Positions 51,968 to 59,989 of a stretch of 64,000 nt of DNA are shown in pieces. Location: contig JANQPG010000001.1 of NCBI GenBank assembly GCA_028289545.1, positions 1-64,000 on the forward strand, in the 5' to 3' direction. A model generated the notes under the pieces. The model did no database searches. It saw only the letters and a program-made list of their open reading frames with translations, and was not told the origin of the DNA. The translations under genes were made by a program, and so were the position numbers. This stretch comes from Woeseiaceae bacterium. GTDB taxonomy: Bacteria; Pseudomonadota; Gammaproteobacteria; Steroidobacterales; Woeseiaceae. Positions within the stretch are counted from its first letter, which is position 1. Each line of letters begins with the position of its first letter.

Positions 51968-52892
51968 ACGGGCGCAGGCTGGCCAACGCCGCCCTCCGCG
52001 AGAAGTGTTGTGTAATGAACGTCAGTTCGTTGTACGGTTTTCCGCCCGGCCAGGCGGTGAGGTAGCTCGGGGCGTATACGGAATGCTGCACTGACTGGAA
52101 GACCGTCGGCCGCGACTCGCGCGTGACATTAATGAGTCCCTTGATTCGGTATACGTCGTCACCGCGGGCCGAGAGCAGGCCCTCTATCCAGGTTTCGATG
52201 GCGGACCACTCCACGGCATGGTCCCATGCCACCTGAAACGTTGCGAAGCGCGCATCGTGGTGTACATGAGGCAGCTTGGGTTTGTCGCTGTGATCCGGCA
52301 TGTGTGAAAACAGTTGCTCCGGCGTTACATCGGCGCTCTGGAAACACGGCGCCCCGGGGTTGAGTGCGCGGAGGCTGTCTCTCAGCGCCGCCTGCCCGGC
52401 GTCGTCCGCAAGGTCGGTTTTGGACATCACGAGCCGGTCGGCCATTACCACCTGCCGCGAGGCTTCGGGGATGTCGCGCAGGTTGGCGGGTCCGAAACAG
52501 GCGTCTACCACGGTAACGACGGAACCCAGGCGGTACCGTTCGCACACCGGTTTGTCGGACATCAGCAGTTGCAGGATAGAGGGCAGGTCCGCAATTCCGG
52601 TGGTCTCGAGGACGGCCTGCTCGAACGGCGGTATCTGGCCGAGCTCGCCGCGGTGGTGGAGCTTGAGGAGAGACGCGGTGAGGTCATCCCTGACGCTGCA
52701 ACAGACACAGCCCGACTCGAGCAACACAATGTCGTCGTCGAACTGATCGACGATCAGGTTGTCGATGCCGACTTCGCCGAGTTCGTTGATGAGAACGGCG
52801 GTCGAGTCCATGCGCGGGTCTTGCAGCAGCCGGTTGAGCAGCGTTGTCTTCCCGCTGCCGAGAAAGCCGGAGATCATGGATAGCTGTTTCAT
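51951..52892 (-). CDS. CobW/COG0523 GTPase, metal-chaperone type
   Basis: 313 residues. P-loop ISGFLGSGKTTLLNRLL at the N-terminus, ESGCVCCSVRDDL (the CxCC metal site of the family), VLETTGIADLP, and base-recognition MSKTDLAD. A short His run HVHHDARF precedes the C-terminal CobW_C domain. COG0523 proteins deliver zinc or another metal to client enzymes. Many metallohydrolases lie in this regulon, so one of them may be the client (inference). I start at the ATG at 52892; the frame is open to 52943 but would overlap the oxidoreductase gene. Confidence 0.88.
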   Translation of the reverse strand: MKQLSMISGFLGSGKTTLLNRLLQDPRMDSTAVLINELGEVGIDNLIVDQFDDDIVLLESGCVCCSVRDDLTASLLKLHHRGELGQIPPFEQAVLETTGIADLPSILQLLMSDKPVCERYRLGSVVTVVDACFGPANLRDIPEASRQVVMADRLVMSKTDLADDAGQAALRDSLRALNPGAPCFQSADVTPEQLFSHMPDHSDKPKLPHVHHDARFATFQVAWDHAVEWSAIETWIEGLLSARGDDVYRIKGLINVTRESRPTVFQSVQHSVYAPSYLTAWPGGKPYNELTFITQHFSRRAALASLRPFVSAV

Positions 52893-52918
52893 GGTTGTTG
52901 AGGGCTCGCTATGGACGC

Positions 52919-53947
52919 CTAATGGCCAATGGTCCGTCGCCACTCGTCGATGACTTGCATATTGCCGAGGCTATCATCCCAACTCATGCCGGGTGCCGCG
53001 AACTCCTGTTGTCCCGCCGCGATGGCCCGCGCCGTCGCTTCAACCTCGAAATCGTATAGGCCACGTCCGCTGCTGTCGACGGCTACTGAGTAATTGCCGC
53101 CGTGGATCGGAAAGACGTCGATGCGCGCCGTCCCGCCGTCGAGCCCGCCGCAGAACCAGAAATCCTGAATCTCCAGGCGACCTCGGGAACCGAACACCCG
53201 CAGTTTGTTGTCCAGCTGTAGAGAGATCGCACAGGAAAGCTCTGCGAGAATATTCGCCGGGAAACGCAGTAAGGCCGAAGCCCGTTCGTCCACGCCGGTT
53301 GCGCCGATGTAGGCCATGCCCCGGGTCTCGAGCGGTTCGACGAAGCGGGTTCCGTTCGATACACCCGCAATCAGGCGCGCCATGGACACGGGATACACGC
53401 CGAGATCGAGAATGCCGCCGCCGCCGAGCTCTACATCGTACAGACGGCGATTTGCCTCGTCCCGTTCGACGGCGAACGCAAAGCTGGACTTGATAAACGC
53501 AACGTCGCCAATCGCTCCGCTCTCGAGGATCTCGATCAGCTTCTGCGTCTGAGGGTGAAGGCGATACATGAACGCTTCTCCCATGAACGTGCCGTTCCGC
53601 CGGGCGGCGGCGAACATGTCTTCAGCATCGGGGCGGCACATGCTGATAGGTTTTTCGCACAGCACGTGTTTGCCGGCATCCGCTGCCCTGATGCTCCATT
53701 CCGCGTGGAACGGATGCGGTGTCGCAATGTAGACGACGTCGACCTCCTCGTCCTCGAGTATCGCGTCGTATCCGGTATGCACTCGGGCACCCGGAAAATA
53801 CGCAGCGAGTTCCTTGTGATCGGGTTGTCGGCTGGCGACAGCGACGAGTGTGTTCGATTCACAGCGGCCAATGGCATCTGCAACACGTCGGGCGATACGG
53901 CCTGGACCGATAATGCCCCAGCGCAGCGAACCGCGTAGGTCCGTCAA
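52919..53947 (-). CDS. Gfo/Idh/MocA-family oxidoreductase
   Basis: 342 residues. Rossmann start RWGIIGPGRIARRVADAI, DVVYIATPHPFHAEW, and the family lysine in VLCEKPISM; C-terminal β domain with GGGGILDLGVYPV. NAD(P)-dependent oxidation of a sugar, inositol or dihydrodiol is typical. The start is TTG with GGGGGA 7 nt upstream. It is divergent from the enolase-superfamily operon, so operator 6 at 54044 could control it too. It heads a minus-strand operon with the GTPase and PhyH-like genes. Confidence 0.88.
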   Translation of the reverse strand: MTDLRGSLRWGIIGPGRIARRVADAIGRCESNTLVAVASRQPDHKELAAYFPGARVHTGYDAILEDEEVDVVYIATPHPFHAEWSIRAADAGKHVLCEKPISMCRPDAEDMFAAARRNGTFMGEAFMYRLHPQTQKLIEILESGAIGDVAFIKSSFAFAVERDEANRRLYDVELGGGGILDLGVYPVSMARLIAGVSNGTRFVEPLETRGMAYIGATGVDERASALLRFPANILAELSCAISLQLDNKLRVFGSRGRLEIQDFWFCGGLDGGTARIDVFPIHGGNYSVAVDSSGRGLYDFEVEATARAIAAGQQEFAAPGMSWDDSLGNMQVIDEWRRTIGH

Positions 53948-54043
53948 GTCCTCGTCCCCCGCGCGATAACACAGCTACGGTACTCGCGTCCGTATCCCTT
54001 GTGCGACATCTTTCCTTACGTCCGGTAGTTTGAAATCAGTATT

Positions 54044-54062
54044 GAATCACAAAGTGTGATCA
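54044..54062 (+). promoter_or_regulatory. Regulon operator 6, in divergent promoter region
   Basis: GAATCACAAAGTGTGATCA, with both ATCACA and TGTGAT arms intact around AAG. TATACT at 54071-54076 is a likely -10 for the plus-strand operon (start 54120). It is 96 nt from the start of the divergent oxidoreductase. Confidence 0.78.
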
Positions 54063-54119
54063 AATATTGTTATACTTCTGCCAGGCGGCGTCAAATTTCG
54101 AAAGCGCTCGGGGGACGCA

Positions 54120-55277
54120 ATGAAAATCACAAACTGCGAAGTTTACGAAGTGGCGCTGCCGAATCGGCGCCACCATACCTGGGCCAGCAAAATGGTTGCG
54201 CCCATTGGCAATCACCTGATTGTCCGGATGGATACGGACGAAGGTATCAGCGGCTGGGGTGAGGCGCCTGCCGGCATTACCTGGGGCGGTGCGTTCGGGC
54301 GTTATTCCGGGGAGTCGCCGCGTACGGTGCGAGTCGTGCTGGAGAACCACCTGATCGATGCGGTCAAGGGCCTCGACCCGAGAGCCATGGCGACGTTGCA
54401 CGATACGATGGACAGAGCGGTCAAAGGCAATCCCTACGCAAAAGCCGCGATCGACATGGCCGCCTACGATATCGCCGGAAAGGCGGCCAACGTGCCGGTG
54501 CACACGCTGCTCGGCGGTCAGTTCCGCGATCGCATCGAGGTGGCGCATTCGCTTGGCATCATGCCGATAGAGAAATGTGTCGACGAAGCGGCCCAGGCTG
54601 TGGAAGAGGGCGCCAAGACCCTGAAGTGTAAGACAGGGCTTGATTCGGAGCGCGATGTCGAGGTCGTGCATGAGCTGCGCAAGCGCCTGGGCGACGACGT
54701 CAAGATTCGCGTCGATGGTAATGAGGGTTATGCGGATGTCTGGGAGGCCATTCGCGTCACACGCCGCCAGGAGCAGTACGACATCCTGCTGTGCGAACAG
54801 CCGGTCATGGGGACGGCGCCACTGGCGCGCGTTGCGGAGCGCATCGACTGTCCCGTCATGGCTGATGAGTCGGCGTGGACCGTGCACGACATACTCGAGC
54901 TGGTTGAACACAACGCGGCGGCGTGCTTCTCTTGTTACGTGACAAAGCCGGGCGGTTTGTACCGCGCAGTCCAGCAGGCCGATATTGCCCATGCGCTGGG
55001 GATGTTCAGCGATATCGGCGGTTCGATAGAATCCGGTATCGGATGCGCGGCCAATCTGCATCTCGGTGCAGCTATTCCGATCGCAACCCTGCCGAGCGTG
55101 TGCCCGGTTGCCAAGCCGGAGGGTGCAGAAGGACCCGATATCGCCGGGATCTACTATCTCGACGACCTCGTTACGGAGCCGTTTCGCTTCGAAGATGGCT
55201 GTGTGCTCGTACCGGAAGGTCCCGGGCTGGGGATCGACGTAGACGAAGAGAAGCTCAGGAAGTACGCCGTAGCATGA
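54120..55277 (+). CDS. Enolase-superfamily enzyme (mandelate racemase/muconate lactonising type)
   Basis: 385 residues. Catalytic KxK (K169, K171 in LKCKTG), metal ligands D199 (RVDGNEGY), E226 (CEQP) and D249 (ADES), and second-side K276 (YVTKPGG). This residue set is that of the MLE-like subgroup: cycloisomerases, dipeptide epimerases, hydroxyproline-betaine epimerase and similar. A proton is taken from the carbon next to a carboxylate. Specific reaction unknown; racemisation/epimerisation or elimination of an N-substituted amino acid would fit its neighbours. First gene of a five-gene operon; overlaps the next by 4 nt. Confidence 0.9.
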   Translation: MKITNCEVYEVALPNRRHHTWASKMVAPIGNHLIVRMDTDEGISGWGEAPAGITWGGAFGRYSGESPRTVRVVLENHLIDAVKGLDPRAMATLHDTMDRAVKGNPYAKAAIDMAAYDIAGKAANVPVHTLLGGQFRDRIEVAHSLGIMPIEKCVDEAAQAVEEGAKTLKCKTGLDSERDVEVVHELRKRLGDDVKIRVDGNEGYADVWEAIRVTRRQEQYDILLCEQPVMGTAPLARVAERIDCPVMADESAWTVHDILELVEHNAAACFSCYVTKPGGLYRAVQQADIAHALGMFSDIGGSIESGIGCAANLHLGAAIPIATLPSVCPVAKPEGAEGPDIAGIYYLDDLVTEPFRFEDGCVLVPEGPGLGIDVDEEKLRKYAVA

Positions 55278-56356
55278 AGATTGCCGTATTGGGCGCCGGT
55301 GCCGGCGGTGCATCGGCGGTTGCCGAACTGTCGGATAACGGGCACACCACGAGATTGTGGAGCCGCTCCGCCGATACCCTCAAGCCTTTCGTCGACGCAT
55401 CCGGCATCAACTACCAGGGTGTTCTGGGGAGCGGCAAGGCGGCCCCCGAAACGATCTCCGCCGATCTCGAGGCAGTGTTGAACGGCGCCGATGGTGTCCT
55501 GGTGTGTTTGCCAACCCTGGCGCATGCAGGGCTTGCGGCGTTGCTGGCCGACATCGAAGCCAACTCACTGCCTGTGGTCCTGAATCCCGGTCATACCGGG
55601 GGTGTGTTTGCCTTTCGCAAGGTGTTCGCCGACCGGGGGCTGGCGCCGCCTCCCACAGCCGAGTTCTCCACGCTGACTTACGTTGCGCGCATGACATCCG
55701 CGGATACCGTCAACACTACCGGTGCCGCCAGCCACGTCTGGGTGTCGGCGTTGGCCGGCGACGAATCCGCGCTCGAGCTTGCACAGGCGCTGTATCCCGC
55801 CGCGAAGCCTGCCCGCAACGTGTTGGCAACGGCGTTGGCAAACGTCAATATGGTGCTGCATCCGCCCGGCGCCATTCTGGGCGCCTCGTGGGTGGAGGCG
55901 ACAAACGGCGACTTTACGTTTTATGTTCAGGGTTTGTCCGGGGGTGTCGGGCGGGTCATGGAGGCGTTGGACTCGGAGCGCTTGGCCGTGGCGTCAGCGT
56001 TCGATTTGGATCTGCCCGATCTGTTTACCGAAATGCAGGCGATCGGCACGATCGATACGGCGGCCGACGGCACTGCAGGTCTGGCTGCCGCTGTACGTGA
56101 TGGAACGGCCAACCGCAACATCAAGGCACCCGGCTCGCTGGCCCATCGCTACTACGTGGAGGATTTTTTCTACGGCGTGCGGCCGTTTCTTGCGCTGGCC
56201 CGGATCGCCCGTGTCGATGTGCCCGTAGCCAGGAGCTTGATGACGCTGGCAGAAACGATGGTCGATCCGGACGGGCAGATAGAAGGCCGATCGGCGGCTG
56301 CGATGGGTATCGCCGGCATTGACAAAAATGGATTGCTGGAACTGGTCGGACCTTAG
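55274..56356 (+). CDS. NAD/NADP octopine/nopaline dehydrogenase-like enzyme
   Basis: 360 residues. N-terminal Rossmann GAGAGGASAVAELSDNGH, PVVLNPGHTGGVFAFRKVF, EFSTLTYVAR, and in the C-terminal opine-dehydrogenase domain NVNMVLHPPGAILGASW with the catalytic-type histidine and a late KAPGSLAHRYYVEDFFYG. Opine dehydrogenases reversibly split or form secondary amines between an amino acid and a 2-oxoacid. In a catabolic operon it would oxidatively cleave an N-carboxyalkyl amino acid. The ATG overlaps the previous stop (ATGA), so I use 55274 rather than the longer open frame. Confidence 0.88.
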   Translation: MKIAVLGAGAGGASAVAELSDNGHTTRLWSRSADTLKPFVDASGINYQGVLGSGKAAPETISADLEAVLNGADGVLVCLPTLAHAGLAALLADIEANSLPVVLNPGHTGGVFAFRKVFADRGLAPPPTAEFSTLTYVARMTSADTVNTTGAASHVWVSALAGDESALELAQALYPAAKPARNVLATALANVNMVLHPPGAILGASWVEATNGDFTFYVQGLSGGVGRVMEALDSERLAVASAFDLDLPDLFTEMQAIGTIDTAADGTAGLAAAVRDGTANRNIKAPGSLAHRYYVEDFFYGVRPFLALARIARVDVPVARSLMTLAETMVDPDGQIEGRSAAAMGIAGIDKNGLLELVGP

Positions 56357-56363
56357 GAAAACT

Positions 56364-57269
56364 ATGCACACGAAAATCGATTCACCGGAGCTATGGGCCG
56401 GACTCGAGCTTTCGATCGTCGGCGGTGACGAACGAGAGCAGGAGATCGCGCGGCTTGCGGTCGAGGCAGGCGCAAACGTGCGCACCTTTGCGTTCCCGAT
56501 GGGCGAGGAAGGAATCGCCGGAACCACGAGGTGCGATAGCGTAGAGGCTGCACTCGATCAGGCCAAGGTCGTGCTGTTTCCGATTCCCGGTATCGCAATG
56601 GACCACAGTATCTTTGCCACCGAGAAGATCATCCCGACGGCGGACATGCTGAGCCACATGACTGACGACGGGCACATTATCCTCGGCAAGGCCGATGAGA
56701 ACCTGCAAACGGCTGCCGGCGCAAACAACATTACGCTGCACGAGTACGAACACGATCAGGAGTTAATGCTGCTACGCGCCCCGGCCATTGTGGAGGGTGC
56801 ACTGCAAATAGCCATTGAACTCAGCGAGGTGACGATTCACAACGCCCGTCTTTGTGTGGTCGGACAAGGCAATATCGGAACCGTGCTGACTCGCACTTTA
56901 ATAGCGCTCGGTGCCAGGGTGACCGTTGCGGCGCGAAACCCCGTGCAGCGGGCGGCTGCCTATACGATGGGTGCGGACACCATCTCGATCGACGAACTCA
57001 CCGACAATGCATCGGGGTTCGACATGATCCTTTCGACCGTGCCGGCGCCGATCGTCACGCCGCAGGTGATTGACAGGCTGCCCCGCCATGCGCTGGTCAT
57101 GGACCTGTCGGCACCCCCTGGCGGCTGCGACCTCGACTACGCAAAGCAATCGGGTCGCGCTGCCGTCTGGGCGCGCGCGCTCGGCCGGCGCGCACCGATT
57201 ACGGTCGGTCAGAGTCAGTGGTTCGGCGTTTCGAAAATCATCAACGATATTCTCGGGGCGGGAAGTTAG
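56364..57269 (+). CDS. Dipicolinate synthase subunit A-like oxidoreductase
   Basis: 301 residues resembling DpaA/SpoVFA. N-terminal LELSIVGGDEREQEIARLAVEAGANV, the middle IVEGALQIAIELSEVTIHNARLCVVGQGNIGTVLTRTLIALGARVTVAARN (Rossmann motif GQGNIG), and late VMDLSAPPGGCDLDYAKQSGRA. In spore formers DpaA with DpaB oxidises dihydrodipicolinate-type precursors; no DpaB partner is visible here and nothing suggests sporulation. A related oxidation of a cyclic imino acid is my inference. The ATG at 56364 has AGGA 5 nt upstream; its stop overlaps the next gene start by one base. Confidence 0.82.
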   Translation: MHTKIDSPELWAGLELSIVGGDEREQEIARLAVEAGANVRTFAFPMGEEGIAGTTRCDSVEAALDQAKVVLFPIPGIAMDHSIFATEKIIPTADMLSHMTDDGHIILGKADENLQTAAGANNITLHEYEHDQELMLLRAPAIVEGALQIAIELSEVTIHNARLCVVGQGNIGTVLTRTLIALGARVTVAARNPVQRAAAYTMGADTISIDELTDNASGFDMILSTVPAPIVTPQVIDRLPRHALVMDLSAPPGGCDLDYAKQSGRAAVWARALGRRAPITVGQSQWFGVSKIINDILGAGS

Positions 57270-58624
57270 TGCAGGCCGATCTCGTTATTCGCAATGCGCA
57301 TGTCGTCGATCACACCGGCGAGTTCCACGGCGGCGTTGCCGTCGTCGGCGGCAAGATCGTCATGACAGGCAAGGACTCGACGTTACCGTCGGCGAAGCGC
57401 ACGATCGACGCAGAAGGCCGGAGCCTGATGCCAGGGGTTGTCGATACGCACTGCCACCTCGGCGTTGCCTATCCTTACGAGGAAGACATGCGTACCGAGA
57501 CCGCGCAGGCGGCGCGCGGCGGCATTACGACGATTTTCCTGTATATCCGTAACAAGCTGGGCTCGTATCTGCCTTTCTACGATGAACGTCGTGCGCTGGG
57601 CGAGGCAAATGCCTGCATCGATTTTGGTTTTCACTTCGGCATCCAGATGGAGGACCACATTCGGGAAATCCCGCAGATCGTCGAGCACACGGGTGTGCAG
57701 TCGTTCAAGTTGTATTTCGGCTACGAGCCCGATAACCCGATTGGCATCGTCCCCGCCAACGACGGTTGGGTCTATGCGACGATGATGCAGGTCAGGAACC
57801 TGCCGAAGGGTGTCGTTTCGGTGCATTGCGAGAACACGGAGATTGCCCGCTGGATCAAGCAACAGGTCTACGCCACCGGGCGGCAGGACCTCGGGGCATA
57901 CACCGAGTCACGGCCGAGCTTCTGCGAGGTCGAGACCATCAAGCGCATGATCTTCCTCGCGGAGCGGACCGGTTGCTCCTTGCAACTCGTGCATACGTCC
58001 GTCGGCGCGGGACCGGATCTTGCGGCCGAGGCACGAGCAAAAGGTCTCGATGTCACCGTCGAAACCTGCCCGCACTACCTGACCCGCACCTGCTACGACG
58101 AAGACCTCGATATGACCGCCAAGATATCGCCGCCGCTCAGGGACGAAGAGCAGAAGGAGTGGCTCTGGCGCGGGGTCCTGGCCGGCAAGGTCAATTCGAT
58201 TGGTAGCGATCACGTGCCGTTCCTGCCAAAAAAGGCGGAAGACCTGTGGACGGAGTTCCCTGGCGTCGTCAGTTTTCCGTGGGAACTCCCCTTGTTGATT
58301 ACACACGGCGTCATCAACCGGGGTATGTCGCTCAAGGACCTGGTCAGGATCAATTCCTACGGGCCCTGCAGACGTTTCGGATTTTATCCCCGTAAAGGTT
58401 CGCTGGAGCCCGGCACCGACGCAGACCTGGTTCTGGTCGACCTGGACGAAGAGCGTGAAGTCGTTCACGAAGGCCATGGCACCTGTATCTACGAAGGTAT
58501 GATGCTCAAGGGATGGCCGGTACTGACCGTTAGCAATGGCCGGGTCGTTTTCGAGAATGGTGAAGTCGACGATTCGAGTTACGGCAAAGGCAGCTGCGTC
58601 ACCCGCCCCGACGGCGAGGCATGA
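57269..58624 (+). CDS. Hydantoinase/dihydropyrimidinase-family amidohydrolase
   Basis: 451 residues. Metal-site blocks: VDTHCHLG (HxH), SFKLYFGY (lysine to be carbamylated), SVHCEN, LVHTSVG and GSDHVPF. They match the D-hydantoinase/dihydropyrimidinase/allantoinase group, which opens cyclic amides or ureides. The start GTG at 57269 overlaps the previous stop (TAGTG), with GGGCGGGAAG upstream; a longer frame from 57218 would run inside the previous gene. Substrate is open; a cyclic ureide is most likely. Confidence 0.92.
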   Translation: MQADLVIRNAHVVDHTGEFHGGVAVVGGKIVMTGKDSTLPSAKRTIDAEGRSLMPGVVDTHCHLGVAYPYEEDMRTETAQAARGGITTIFLYIRNKLGSYLPFYDERRALGEANACIDFGFHFGIQMEDHIREIPQIVEHTGVQSFKLYFGYEPDNPIGIVPANDGWVYATMMQVRNLPKGVVSVHCENTEIARWIKQQVYATGRQDLGAYTESRPSFCEVETIKRMIFLAERTGCSLQLVHTSVGAGPDLAAEARAKGLDVTVETCPHYLTRTCYDEDLDMTAKISPPLRDEEQKEWLWRGVLAGKVNSIGSDHVPFLPKKAEDLWTEFPGVVSFPWELPLLITHGVINRGMSLKDLVRINSYGPCRRFGFYPRKGSLEPGTDADLVLVDLDEEREVVHEGHGTCIYEGMMLKGWPVLTVSNGRVVFENGEVDDSSYGKGSCVTRPDGEA

Positions 58625-58643
58625 GGACAATCGAGGTTCTGCA

Positions 58644-59828
58644 ATGACAGCGGACGCCGCCAAACCCGGTAGTGTCGGCGAAGACGGGTCGCTGGAGCTT
58701 CGCAACGTGGTCTTTGCGGGTTCGAACGAGGTCTTCAACATTCGGATCGAAGACGGGCACATTGCCGCCATCAGCCCTTCGGGTGACGCGGCCGAGTACT
58801 TGTGTATCCCGCCACTGGCCGACCTGCACGTTCACGCCAATCGCGCTTTCACGCGGCCCGAGCTGCGGCCGAGAGGGCTCGAAGATGCCGTACGAAACGT
58901 CGCGCGGGTGTTCGACGCGTTTTCCGAGGAGGACTATCGGCGACATGCGGGATTGCTCATCGGAGCCGCCTATCGCCATGGGACAACTCGAATACGCACC
59001 CACGCCGACATCGACGCGTCGCTTGAGCTCGAGGCCGTTGCGGGCAGTCTGCGAGCCGGCGAAGAATGGTCGGATCGCGTGGACGTTCAGGTCGTCGCTT
59101 TTGCGGCATCGAATTGCGACCCTGCGACGGCTGACGGCCGCGAGGTTTTGCGGAGTGCAATCCGGCTGGGTGCGCACTACCTGGGCGCAGCACCGGCGTT
59201 TTGTGCCGATCAAGCGGCGAGCATCGACGGTATTCTGGATCTGGCACTGGAGTTGTCGGTGCCGGTCGATCTGCATCTTGACGAACATTTGGATCCGCGC
59301 CGGTGTTTCAGCGAGTACCTCGCATCGGCAGTCATCGAGCGGGGCCTCGAGGGGCGGGTGACGCTGAGTCACGCCTGCGCGGTCTCGTCGTTGACAAAAG
59401 GCGATCGCAGCCGCGTTATCGACAAACTCGCCGAGGCGGAGATTACCGTCATCGCCTTGCCTCGCACGAATTTGTATCTGCAAGATGCCGGCGAACACAC
59501 CCCGACCTTGCGGGGCATTGCGCCGGTCAGGGAAATGGTGGCGGCGGGGATACAAGTCCGCCTGGCCAGCGACAACGTGCAGGACGCGTTCTACCCGTAC
59601 GGAGATGCCGATCTCCTGGGCGTTGCCATGGACGGGATTCTCGCGGCCCGGCTCGACGAGCCGCGGGCGCTGGTTTTCGCCGTATGCGATGGCCGTCATG
59701 CGTTTAGCGAGGGTGATAGCGTCGACATGGTGCTGCTGCCCGGCACCCGTTTCGATGACGTGCTTGCCGACTTGCCGGCTCAACGCTGGCTGGTTCGGTC
59801 CGGAGTGGTCACCCGCGCCGGCGACTGA
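58644..59828 (+). CDS. Cytosine-deaminase-like amidohydrolase
   Basis: 394 residues. ADLHVHANRAF (HxH), PVDLHLDEHLD, LSHACAVS and LASDNVQDAFYPYGDADL correspond to the metal and active-site blocks of CodA-like deaminases. These deaminate cytosine, isoguanine, creatinine or pterin-like rings. The ATG at 58644 has GAGG 9 nt upstream; longer open frame ignored because it lies in the previous gene. Last gene of the operon, before a gap holding operator 7. Confidence 0.88.
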   Translation: MTADAAKPGSVGEDGSLELRNVVFAGSNEVFNIRIEDGHIAAISPSGDAAEYLCIPPLADLHVHANRAFTRPELRPRGLEDAVRNVARVFDAFSEEDYRRHAGLLIGAAYRHGTTRIRTHADIDASLELEAVAGSLRAGEEWSDRVDVQVVAFAASNCDPATADGREVLRSAIRLGAHYLGAAPAFCADQAASIDGILDLALELSVPVDLHLDEHLDPRRCFSEYLASAVIERGLEGRVTLSHACAVSSLTKGDRSRVIDKLAEAEITVIALPRTNLYLQDAGEHTPTLRGIAPVREMVAAGIQVRLASDNVQDAFYPYGDADLLGVAMDGILAARLDEPRALVFAVCDGRHAFSEGDSVDMVLLPGTRFDDVLADLPAQRWLVRSGVVTRAGD

Positions 59829-59920
59829 GCGTTATCATCTGCCTGCATTGCTCCATCGCACCACATAGGTACTGCGCTAACACATTTAGCGCCAGCGGCC
59901 TAAAATGCTTGCCAAAAGTG

Positions 59921-59939
59921 TGATCACAATTTATGATCA
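59921..59939 (+). promoter_or_regulatory. Regulon operator 7, ahead of M24 operon
   Basis: TGATCACAATTTATGATCA, identical over 19 bases to operator 3. 50 nt before the start of the M24 gene. The 161-base gap holds no gene; a clear -10 was not picked. Confidence 0.8.
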
Positions 59940-59989
59940 TAAGTTGGTATCGAGACCGGCTTGCCCGCAAGCTGTGCAGAAAGGGAGAT

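Noticed and set aside
54923..55273. N-terminal extension of the octopine-dehydrogenase-like gene
   Set aside because: The open frame runs inside the enolase gene, is Arg-rich, and the Rossmann motif begins right after the ATG at 55274.
56364..57269. Spore dipicolinate synthesis
   Set aside because: No second subunit, no dihydrodipicolinate-linked or sporulation genes, and the operon is catabolic in content.
35182..59939. Reading the repeated palindrome as CRP or FNR sites
   Set aside because: CRP sites are TGTGA-N6-TCACA and FNR TTGAT-N4-ATCAA. Here the arms are in the opposite order (ATCACA-N3-TGTGAT), with a 3-nt centre, and occur only in this catabolic region as far as I noticed.
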